NCBI GenBank assembly: GCA_948099385.1
Contig: CANUEZ040000014.1
Span: forward strand, 2,356,001 to 2,420,000
DNA length: 64,000 nucleotides
Source of the DNA: Fasciola hepatica
Taxonomy: Eukaryota > Platyhelminthes > Trematoda > Plagiorchiida > Fasciolidae
Reading direction: 5' to 3'
Position 1 is the stretch's first letter; each line of letters begins with the position of its first letter. This document shows positions 54,760-64,000 of the stretch, one piece after another. Below the pieces are notes generated by a model that was given only the letters and a program-made list of their open reading frames with translations, searched no databases and had not been told where the DNA came from. The translations under genes were made by a program, and so were the position numbers.

Positions 54760-57700
54760 CGATCATCCCAATTGTTTGAATGGCCTAACCCTGCACAAAA
54801 TTCCGAGAATGAAAAACGTGCGACAACTAATAGAAGGTAGAGTAACATTTTGCATACAAGGTATCACGTACCGTACAGGTAAGTGTTATAACGGGGAGAA
54901 TACAACAAAGCAAGCTGAAATGAAGTGAGGGCTTCTGTAATCTCTTCGTGTCAGTGAACGAATTATTTCACATCTTCGGATACTTGGCCGTTCCGTGGGA
55001 TTCTAGGGTCCAAGTGTACCCAAATCCGGATCATCCGTTGATGCATCAACAGGCGAAACAACATCTGACTGACCTTCTTCTTTGAACTATAGCTGGTCTA
55101 CATCACGCCTACGACCAGATGGATCATTCGGATCTAGTGCAGTGACCATCCGGCTCTCGTTGCGCGGAGTGAAAATTCCGTTCTTCCATTGTAAATTGCT
55201 CCCTCTGAAACAACTGACGTTAGCTTCCAAAACACACCCAAAATCGGTTCTCGAACTGCGGTATTTAACTAAACGAGAAGGACCTTTCCCGTAGCATTAT
55301 GTGCAGCTTTACCATACTGCATGAGAAAATTGTCAACGGCCCGATCAAGTTCGAGTAAGCTTATGGGGATTCACAGAATGAATTGCATTCTTCAGATTGC
55401 GTACAAAGTTCTCCGTAAAGTCATTGGACTGCGGGTGATGTGGAGCAGTGAATACATGTTTGGGACTAAGACCTTTTAACCACTCATCCTAAAGTCTAGT
55501 AGTGCAAAAGTGTACCATTGTTAGTAAATAGCACGAACGAAACTCCTCAGCTTGGTGTTTTCCCGAGGACAGTCTGTGTGAAGGCAGCCCTGAGTGAAGT
55601 CTTTAGATATACCTCTGGCCGGCGGGAAAAAGCATCAATGACGACAAGAGCACAGTATTTACACAAGAAGAGTCCACAGTAGTCTGCATTCACCCACTGT
55701 CAAGCCTCACACGGCAATGACTCGGGAAGTCACTTTGAGGGTTTTTCATGGGACTCCACTGTTGTTGCTGCTGTTCCTGATATATGTACTTATAGACATT
55801 CGCTCTGCATGCTGCAGTTCCTCACCGGCCGTTTTTCATGCCATCTTCCCGCTGACCGTCATGACATGCGGTAATTCCCTCTACACCTGTGCCTCACATC
55901 TACCGTATCCAATACTCCCAAATCAATTTTGTTATCTGACCCAAGGTTTGCGCCTTGCATTGCTAGCTCCCTGTTTTACAATGAGCTTTATGCCCTCTCC
56001 ACCGACCATCTATTGCGGAGTGCCAATGTTTCATTGCTATCTGATCCACTGCAGTGCATCTCACATTGTTCCCCATCGTCTCCCACTACCACGGCTTTTT
56101 ATACCGACTTATAGCCCCTGTCGTGCATATCTGTCGGCTCTCAGGTGTATTCACCTGGACCATTCGGATTCTCCATTTGACCTTGACTTTCAGGTTCTCC
56201 GGGGGTCCACTTGAATTCTCCCTTGAGTTCAACTGAACTTCTTACATTTTTCTTTGGTGTGCGCACACTTATCATACCTATATCACCCTTTATTCTCCTT
56301 TCTGAGCCTACCTATCCTAACTTCGTCATGCATATTTCTACATCTTCGCGAATTTTGTCTGTCCGTTGTATGGCTTGCGAAAATTTGATCGTGCACCTGG
56401 CATGCTTCGGGAGCCTCCCGAAAAAACCATTATTGGACTTATCTTGTGTATACACCGCCTGCAGTTTTTAGCCGTACGTACTATGTCGGCATCCAGTTCC
56501 GACCACCAGCACGTAAGTCGTGCCGTTGATACCCAAATGCCCTGAATTTAGATATGTCAGTATAACAGAAGGAAAAGCTGCAGGACCGACCACAAAGTCC
56601 TCAAAGCACGGTAACCCACCAGAAGTGACCGACCAACATTCACGAAGGGAGTAGAAGTTAGGGAATAGCCGCTCTTCGTCCGACTTCCAACCCTGACGTA
56701 GAGCTGGAATGACTGGAACAAAATACGTTTTTTATCCCTCACAGGATCTTCAAACGCGCCGGTGGTGGTTTTATCAACAAATAATCACGAGTGGCTGATG
56801 GTGGAGATGAATATGGCATTCTGGATAAAAGATCAGCGTGTGGTATGTATTTAGAACTACGATGCAGAATATCGTAATCATACGAGCTAACCGAAACAAT
56901 TTATCACTGAACCACTTCAGCTGATGATTTCGACAATGAATGGTGTGGATGACGGATGAAGTGCAATGCCTCATGGTTAGTAACTATGGTGAACTTCTGA
57001 ACAAATGAATATTTGTGCGAAAGTTTGACGGCCCAGTAAACTGCCGAGGCTTCTCTTTGTGTTTGTGAATATACTCGTTTGACTTTAGTGAGATTCCTAG
57101 AGACCCAAACGACCGGCCCATCTCATTGTTCAAGGACGTCACCTTTGCCCATAGCAGAGGCATCAGTAGTAACAACTGGGTGGTCTTTCAGAGAAAAAGG
57201 TTCAAGAACAAGGCCGCATTGTAGGTAAGATAGCAACTTGCGAAGGGTATTTTCATGAGCTTTATTCCAAAAGAAGGAATTGGTGAAATGAATTTTGGGC
57301 AGATAACTGCACTTCTGGAAAAAATTGGAACGAAGCTAGCATAATACTAAAGAATACCAAGAATAGAATGTAATTCATAAATTTTCGTGGGTAAAGATAC
57401 GTCAGTTGTCGGGGCTGAACGTGTTGGGTTCGGAGAGGAGCCTCTAGCATTATTAATTTAATTAGGACACGAGAACTCACAGACACCGAAAATAAACTTG
57501 TCTGGGCTATCGAAAACGTTTAAATTATTGAATTGCCTCAAGAAACAACGAAGACGACGGTCGTGTATAGCTGAAGTGGAACCATGGAAAATAATATCAC
57601 CTTGGCATGACTTGACACCTTCAAGTCCTTAAACAATATGGTTGGGAGACTGTTAGAAAAGTATCAGACCAGACTTTGAGATCAAAATGCAGAAAGTTTT

Positions 57701-59535
57701 ATCAAAATAAACCGAATTCAGTGTTGATGATAGTTACTGCACCGGGTTCCTCATCCAGGGGTATTTGCATGTATGCATCTTTTAAGTCAGTCTTCGAGAA
57801 TACGGTGAATTCCGCAGGTTGGCGGAACTCCGCTTCGGGTTCTTGATTTTGCATGTACGCTGTAATAAGCTTTTATTCGCCGTCAGTCAGTAGTCACCGC
57901 GAATCCGTGGTGGCTTTTCAGCAGATTTTAAAGGAGTGACAAACGATGTGGCCCAGTCAGACGACTCCACAGGGCTAATACTTCCTCCCTAACACATGGA
58001 CTACGGTGCTTGGCCGACAGGCTCCCTCCAACCACGAGAAATTATTCTGCGCTTAAGAAAGATGGGATCGTTAGGTATCTCTAACCCTACTCCAGGAATG
58101 TGCGTTCCACCAGAGTCCTCAGAACTTTGTAAAACAAGTTGTTATGTATCCAGTAAACCTGGTGAAGAAGCTAAGAAAGTGCCGTCATTGTGCAATTTAA
58201 GAAGAACTTGCAAACCGAGAACTGGAGGTCCTGAATCAGAAACCGATGATTGGCATTCAGTAAGATCGGAGTCAAGCAACTGAATTGGAACCATGCAAGA
58301 AGCAACAAGTGGGAGCTTGTGTTCGGTAATATCTCCAATAGTCACCCTGGTAGGATCAACCTTAGCTGTGGAATAAAGAATCCAGGGCCTGACGTGAAAT
58401 TATGGATTCTACACTCCCAGGGTCAACAGTAAAAGTGTGCTTGACACCCTCTGGAGTATGCCGTTTCCGGTTAACGCATGAGACTTTCTTTGGAAACGAG
58501 ATCTAAAGTGAGTGTCGAAAAACCGGTATCAAGCAAAAAAGTGTCGGATGATGCTAAATGGATCGTCAGTTGATTCCCGGGCGACTTCTTCGAACAACTT
58601 TAATATGAATAAACTGACCACAGGCAGGGCAAGTAGCCAGTCGACAGGGACATCTGAAACGGAAAAGCACCTGACCACGAGAAATATAATAGCCTTAACT
58701 TAAACTTGCGTGCTTAGATTTCGAATATGTGGATTGCTGAGTTATGGGCTGGTTGCCACGATAATTCATTGGTTTTATCAAAAGCGGCAATTTTTTGCTG
58801 GATCGCTCGCCTTGATTTTTAGTGGAATTGAACAGTACGAACTCTAAAACGGCTCTTGAGTCTTTTACATCCTGATATTGTTCACGAATTTGGCGAATTT
58901 GGTGAAAGGCCTGATCAGTTGAAAGCAACAGCTTCAGTTGCAAATCTGCAAAGTTGATTCTTGCAATCAGGCGATCACGCATGTGATCCTTCGACTGGGG
59001 CTGTAATCTCACTTCACTGCTTGTGTCTACCGTTGAAGAATGAATTCGAGTAATGACAGGTTTTCAAGTCTAGCGAGACAGTTAACTTTGACCCTTTGAG
59101 CAGCAAAGAAAATGACTGGCTTGGATTTCAAAGAATAATGGCCTTGCGTACGATAAACTGATGGGAGGATACGGAAAAGACAGATTTTTCAGGAAACCGT
59201 ATGCGTCATTTCCAATGAAATGAAGAAAAAATGCCGTTTTCTCCGCATCATCCAAATGATTTCGGGCCAAACACCTAACGTTTCATGTAGTCCTCGACCT
59301 GTCGGGATGTAAAATTTATATCAATAAGTTCTACTTCAGAATCTGTAGTAGTTCAATTCATCTGCACAACACCAAACGTAAAATCCAATGGATTGATTGG
59401 GCTTGACCCCGCTCGAAACTATTGGGGATGAAGTGCTTGCAATACCGAATAAAAAGTGGCGTAAAATTTTGTGTACAAGGTACCACGTACCGTACAGGTA
59501 AGTAATAAAACAGAGAAGATACAATAAAACAAAAC
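54760..59535 (-). mobile_element. Ty3/gypsy LTR retrotransposon, right-arm copy, decayed
   Basis: Partner of 11,970-16,720. LTR remnants at about 54,760-54,915 and 59,380-59,530; gag 58,695-59,270; knuckle and protease near 58,480-58,660; RT and RNase H 56,800-57,825; integrase 55,355-56,575 with the same nested fragment. This copy keeps the 29 bp lost on the left (within about 57,040-57,070), which carry the TQREA helix of RNase H. The YxDD box reads CQGD. Confidence 0.83.
55705..56434 (+). mobile_element. Non-LTR fragment nested in gypsy integrase, right arm
   Basis: Partner of 15,041-15,770. The frame 55,717-56,214 is nearly identical to the left copy. The plus-strand end reads GCATGCTTCGGGAGCCTCCC followed by CCATTATTGG. 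Confidence 0.7.
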
Positions 59536-59643
59536 GGAAAGACCCGTTTCTAAATATCACGGGACTCCTATTAACAGCCAAGCATTCGACTCAGTGGGTC
59601 AAAAACCTTACTGGAATCCAAACAACAAACATCCACTGTAGTG

Positions 59644-59964
59644 CCTCCATCCATTCGTCTTATAGTCCTGCCTGTAGCAGACCCCAGAAACATTTCAATT
59701 CCATATTTCCTTGACATCACTGGCTCATATACACTATTTGCGTGTTTTTATGCAGTGTTTTCACGGACCAACCCTCGTTTGTTCACGTCTAACGCGCTAC
59801 TCTGTCATATCCTACTTTGGACCCGCGTGACGCACTTGCTCCCTTCTCGCATGCCGCAATTTGGTCCTCGTTTTCTGAGTCTCTGTGATAGCATAAATGA
59901 GGTTCCTATTTGTTTTATGTCGTTGTCCTGACACTCGTATCAAACAATGATTCATACTCTTCGG
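59644..59964 (+). repeat. Diverged relic BEL LTR, right arm
   Basis: Partner of 11,540-11,860, with the same similarity to the BEL LTR at 61,080-61,451 (GACCCGCGTGACGCACTTGC against GACCTGCGTGACGCACGTGC). Confidence 0.75.
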
Positions 59965-61079
59965 AGGAGCGAGCGTATGAAGTTGGTTTGGATTGCTGAC
60001 ACGCGGGTCTGAGTCGAGGGCCACGAGACCTACGTACCACACAAGTCGCCGTATATACTACTCAAGTTTTAATAATCTTTTATGTACAACCTTGTGTTTT
60101 GCAAAATCGAACCGTTCACCAAGTAGTTCCAATTTCTAGGTACTAGAGGTTTCTCTTTACCACTGGCCGTTGATCCTCACCTGGGAGCACCCCAGACTGC
60201 ATTTTTCTATTTTCACCTTTCAAGGCAAACACTGATGGCGCCCTCCCCTCGATGGCTGGGCATAATACCTGGCCCACATTTCCCGCTGAAAGTTCAATAC
60301 CTGCTCGTCATTTCATCGCTATCACATAGGCCCTGCTCTTCAGGACACCTCGCAACCTGGTCGCAAGCTCCTGGACCACTCGATCTCTGTGTGGCAGCGC
60401 CAATATCACTCAAGCGGAGCCCGTCGGTGCAAGGCGCGATCAGGTCCGCCGCTTTGGCCGGCGCACATCGGGCGTGCAGGACGTCTGCAACGATGTGCGG
60501 GCGCAGCTAGGATGGCGGATCTCACCTCCTGTTACCAAAAATGGTTTCCAGGTTGGGTGTCCAGCGAACGGTCAGCCCCACCCACTAGCACCGGTTGCGG
60601 CAAAAATCATTTATACACCCGAAATGCTGGAACTATGGAACTATCTCCCCCAGTTATCGCCTATTTTTCATCGTACTCGTCTCCATCGTTGCCATCTTAA
60701 CTTACCGCTTCTTACACCCGGCAAAATCTACTTTCCCTAGCACATAATTATCGCGGGATCAAAAGGCCGTTTTCGTACTCGGCTTACCGTTCATGATCAT
60801 TTCTCCCGATTATTCGTGCCAAACCACCCGCTTGTCCCATTCGCAAACCTAACCAATCATCGAGATAAAACTCGCTCTTATTTTATCACAATTATCGATA
60901 TACTTGCAAGAAGTCACATTCAATGTTGCCATACACTTCCGTCCCACAAAGTCCAAACGGTATATTTCACTGAGGAATATTTGTCTCCAGAGCGTCCCAA
61001 GAGTCGGCGATAGTTTGAAAGTTCGCACTCTCCATCAGTCTTTCTGTTCGCCCACACGGCTGTAGCATTGCAATATCCC
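59965..61079. other. Unassigned block with GC-rich patch, right arm
   Basis: Partner of 10,425-11,539. The GC-rich patch lies at about 60,225-60,555. No recognised feature. Confidence 0.4.
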
Positions 61080-61451
61080 TGTAACGACCGGTAGTGGAAA
61101 ATCCCCCTAAAACCTTTGCGGTTCAGTGTTTTTCTTACCATCACTTACTTACACTATTGACGTGTCTTTACGAACTGTTTGCTTTTATGGACCAATTGCC
61201 GTTTGTTCGCACCCAGAGCGCTACTTTGTCATATCCTCGTTCTGGACCTGCGTGACGCACGTGCTCCTTGCTCACACGCTGCAATTCGGTTTCTCGTTGT
61301 TGAATCCTTGTGATCTCATTATTGAGGTTTGTATCTTTTTGGTGTCATTGTTCATTCGATAATCTAGTATCGTAGAATATCACGGATAATCGCCTTTTGA
61401 TTTCGGGATCCGTTGCGAATTTGGCTACGCATTGCTCAAACGTGTGTTACA
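61080..61451 (+). repeat. BEL 5' LTR, right arm
   Basis: 372 bp beginning TGTAACGACCGG and ending GTGTGTTACA, so with canonical TG...CA ends. Partner of 10,053-10,424. The bases after it are ATACTGAATAAATCAATTTGG. The 3' LTR lies beyond the window. Confidence 0.9.
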
Positions 61452-61606
61452 ATACTGAATAAATCAATTTGGAACGAGAAAATTGCACAAAATGCCAAGA
61501 AAAGGATCAAAGACATTGGAGGCCGGACAGGAAGTAACACGGCAAGTCCCTGGGGAGGTTTTGGTTACATCCTGCCAGTGCTAGTTCATGTGTTGATGAG
61601 GGCAAC

Positions 61607-61777
61607 ATGGATCGTGAGGATGTTGATCTATGTGGGCTGAGAATACTAGACCTACAACAACAGTTGCTATCGGCTAGACTACAGGCCCAGGAAGCAGAAA
61701 AGAAGTGTATACAGAAAGAATACGAGCATGAGACCAGCGACTACGACACTTCCGTAGAGAAGGGTGCAATAAGATAG
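61607..61777 (+). pseudogene. BEL gag N-terminal coiled-coil segment, right arm
   Basis: 56 codons from the ATG at 61,607 to a TAG. The start MDREDVDLCGLRILDLQQQ and the following Gln/Glu/Lys-rich segment suggest a coiled coil. The gag body at 61,786 is in another frame. Partner of 9,727-9,897. Confidence 0.6.
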
Positions 61778-61785
61778 GGAACCCC

Positions 61786-62292
61786 ATGCCAGTCTCCGAC
61801 TACAAAACACCATCGATCGATTTGCCAAGAGTGGAACTGACGGTTTTCGACAGGCGATCTGAACACTACTGCAATTTTGTCAAGCAGTTCGAGGCGTTCG
61901 TCGAAAATAAGGTAACCGACCCCGGGCAATGGCTCCTCTACCTTACTCACTGCCGTCGAGGCCGAGCAAGAGAAGCTATCGACGGATGTACCATGCTCGA
62001 CCCGGAACGAGGCTACATCCGAGCAAGGAAGATTCTAAAAGACCTGTTTGGCCAACCGTTCAAAGTAGCCCGTAACCTAATAGAGGGCTTGATGGTAGAG
62101 GCAAAGGGAAGCAAGAGCGACGTCTACGCAATGACCGACCTGGTGATTAAGATGCAGAGCTGCTCAATAGCCCTCGAACATTTAGGTTACAGGGCTGACC
62201 TGGATGCAATGCACACTTTGGAAGGCATAGTCCGCCACCTCTCTCCCGAACTACAAGGTCAGTGTGCGGAAGAGGCGGAACGTATAAGCTGA
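61786..62292 (+). pseudogene. BEL gag body (DUF1759-like)
   Basis: 168 codons starting MPVSDYKTPSIDLPRVEL, with a YCNFVKQFEAFVEN helix, then WLLYLTHCRRGRAREAIDG, then ERGYIRARKILKDLFG, the conserved pattern of the BEL gag core that assembles particles. It contains the 87 codons missing from the left arm and ends in a TGA that the left copy shares. Confidence 0.88.
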
Positions 62293-63246
62293 GGCGACCG
62301 GGTGGCTAACTTCGAAAACCTGACCGAATACTTGGACAAGCAAACCAATATAGCCGACAGCAGGTTTGGTCGACTTATCCGGGACAGCAACCAGGCAAAC
62401 AAGCCCAGTACTAGCCAGGCTCTAACCCCTGCACAGGAACATCCAACATACCAGCCTTGGACCGCTACACATGCCATTTCACGCGATGCCACGGCGCAAC
62501 CAAATCGCAGATCCTGTGGCGCTATCCATGGACTAACAGAATGCCCCAAGTTCGGCAAAGCCACAATAGACGAACGGTGGGGAATGGCGAGGATGGCAGG
62601 AGCGTGTTTTATTTGTCTCAACACCACGAACCAGGCGGCAGCTTGTAGAACAAAGAACAGATGTGGGTACGAGGGCTGCACGGGCAGACACCATCGATTG
62701 TTGCACCAGGCGAGAGTAACCTTACCCCAGACGAGTACCAAACCCAGCGTTATTTGTTCAACGTCACGATCTGCCAGTAAACCGGTACGTTTAGGCGTAG
62801 TGGCCGTGGAAGTAGTGACTCCAACTGGGGTGGTCAAAGCAGTGGCCTTCATAGATAGTGGCTCGGATAACACCCTGGTAGGGAAGGAGTTCGCAGAGAG
62901 ATATGGGATCAGAGGGAATCAATCTTCATTAGCAGTGAGCACAGTGAGTGGCACCGAAGTCACCCAGTCGACCAAACTCCATCTACAACTCGTTTCCTTG
63001 GTCAGCAACGATAAAGCAGAAACTCTAGAAGCATTCACCATAAAGGACCTGCCGATGAGAGCACCTCAGTCAGTGCAATCGATTCTGACTCGGTGGCCGC
63101 ATCTCGACGGGGTTGCGATCGAGGAGTGGCAGAATAACGAAATTGATCTGCTGATCGGTTACGATATCCCGGAAGCGCATTGGGTACTGGATCAAAGAAT
63201 GGGAATCCGCAAAGCACCCTATGCAGTACGCACTATGTTTGATTGA
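62293..63246 (+). pseudogene. BEL zinc knuckles and aspartic protease, right arm
   Basis: Continues the gag frame after the TGA at 62,290. Knuckle region CGAIHGLTECPKF, ACFICLN and GYEGCTGRHHRLLH; protease with AVAFIDSGSDNTLVG and EIDLLIGYD. It ends in TGA (63,244-63,246). It differs from the left copy at a handful of residues (for example GNQSS here, GNQFS there). Confidence 0.9.
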
Positions 63247-63270
63247 ACTTAATATGGCAGTACACATTGA

Positions 63271-64000
63271 AGATGCGGCAAACTAATCCAAATCAACTAC
63301 ACTTCGGCGGAAACGGCGAACACTGAACAGGCATTCCAACAGCTGTGTACCGCCGAATTTGCCGACCTGGCCATTGATAGAGGTGCTCCATCACGAGAAG
63401 ATAGGGCGGCTTTGGACATGGTAGCCAAGAACGCTAAGTATGTAATAGATCGTTTCGAAGCTCCTGTCCCGTGGAGACCCAACATGAAACCTATGCTAAA
63501 CAGCCGAGAAATGGCTCTGAGAAGATTATGCATCCTCAAAACCAGGCTAATTCGGGAACCACAATTAAGGATAGAATACACGCGAACCGTGCAACATAAC
63601 ATCGATTTGGGTTATGTAGAAAGAGTGGATACAGCGGTTATCAACGCAAATTTGAGGTGGTACTTACCCCATCACCTGATCGTGAACCCAAAGAAACCGG
63701 GGAAGGTCAGCGTGGTTTCCGACTGTGCCGCAAAATGTCAGGGTGTGTCACTCAACGACCATATACTACAGGGCCCAGACTGGACAAAACCACTAGTCGA
63801 GGTTTTATGTCGTTTCCGGCTGGGAAAAGTAGCCGTCTCTGCGGATATACGTAAAATGTTTCTACAAGTAAAGATGCCCGTTAAAGATAGGGACGCCTTT
63901 CGTCTTCTTCGGTGGCCTGAAAACGACGCAAGTCGCGCACCTGACGAGTACAGGCTGACCGTTCATCCCTTCGAGACGGTATCATCTCCCTTCTGTGCTA
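63271..64000 (+). pseudogene. BEL reverse transcriptase, N-terminal part, runs off window
   Basis: Open from 63,271 to the window end in the same frame as gag-protease. Contains TANTEQAFQQLCTAEF, encoded partly by the 13 bp missing from the left arm, then YLPHHLIVNPKK, VVSDCAAKCQGVSLNDHILQ, VSADIRKMFLQV with the first palm aspartate, and TVHPFETVSSPFCA at the end. The YVDD box should follow outside the window. Because stops precede it, it is labelled broken although this stretch itself is intact. Confidence 0.88.

Larger units (their letters stand above)
40764..64000 (-). repeat. Right arm of giant inverted duplication
   Basis: Reverse-complement partner of 7,778-30,661. The inner edge is seen at 40,764: outward of it the sequence matches the left arm, and inward of it the right side continues an RTE reverse transcriptase while the left side switches to unrelated sequence. 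The outer end lies beyond the window. Compared with the left arm it carries a private 1,907-bp CR1-like insertion and a longer (TA)n tract, lacks the 1,867-bp left-only segment, and keeps 261, 29 and 13 bp that are missing on the left. Confidence 0.95.
61080..64000 (+). mobile_element. BEL/Pao LTR retrotransposon, right-arm copy, cut by window end
   Basis: 5' LTR, gag, zinc knuckles, protease and the first part of RT, on the plus strand. It is better preserved than the left copy: gag body, protease and RT all lie in one reading frame interrupted by TGA at 62,290-62,292, TGA at 63,244-63,246, TAA at 63,250-63,252 and TGA at 63,268-63,270. These stops also occur in the left arm. Confidence 0.92.

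Noticed and set aside
1..64000. tRNA, rRNA, telomeric repeats or hammerhead ribozymes
   Set aside because: Scanning by eye found no cloverleaf-like gene, rRNA core motif, TTAGGG run or convincing CTGANGA...GAAA ribozyme core; a covariance-model search would settle it.

Overview
The window looks like repeat-rich nuclear DNA from a metazoan, most likely a parasitic flatworm (trematode or cestode). This rests on the mix of retroelements: a BEL/Pao element with a DUF5641-type integrase tail, a Ty3/gypsy element, RTE-clade reverse transcriptases of the kind common in fluke genomes, and CR1/Jockey-like elements ending in simple repeats. No bacterial gene, operon, tRNA, rRNA or CRISPR array was seen. 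Nearly all coding sequence is retroelement protein, mostly broken by stops, frameshifts and deletions. The species call is inference.

Layout: the window is dominated by a giant inverted duplication. The left arm (at least 7,778-30,661) is repeated in reverse as the right arm (40,764-64,000, running off the end), around a 10.1-kb spacer (30,662-40,763). Paired positions sum to a constant that steps only where one arm carries an indel: about 71,426 in the inner part, 73,331-73,342 in the middle, then 71,475, 71,504, 71,765 and 71,778 outward. By eye the arms are about 98-99% alike. From the centre outward each arm holds: RTE reverse-transcriptase pieces; a 2-kb array of AAACCG-rich units with a foldback hairpin; the 3' part of a CR1-like element; a second non-LTR element with a (TA)n tail; a 3-kb unassigned block; a decayed gypsy element with another non-LTR fragment nested in its integrase; a relic BEL LTR; and a BEL/Pao element.

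Arm-specific events came after the duplication: a 1,907-bp 5'-truncated CR1-like insertion in the right arm only (45,964-47,870); a 1,867-bp segment in the left arm only (19,848-21,714); and 261-, 29- and 13-bp deletions in the left arm. At the inner boundary an RTE reverse transcriptase is continuous on the right but fused to an unrelated RT fragment on the left. This suggests the right arm is the source and the left arm the copy.

Left of the BEL element (1-3,982) is a mosaic of fragments, including 118 bp at the very edge identical to the right-arm BEL. The AT-rich spacer carries an extra RTE fragment, two oppositely oriented RTE 3' ends, and the only host-gene-like signal in the window: minus-strand candidate exons around 37,542-39,032 with consensus-like splice sites. 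No intact autonomous transposon is present, so nothing here can be described as a working pathway.
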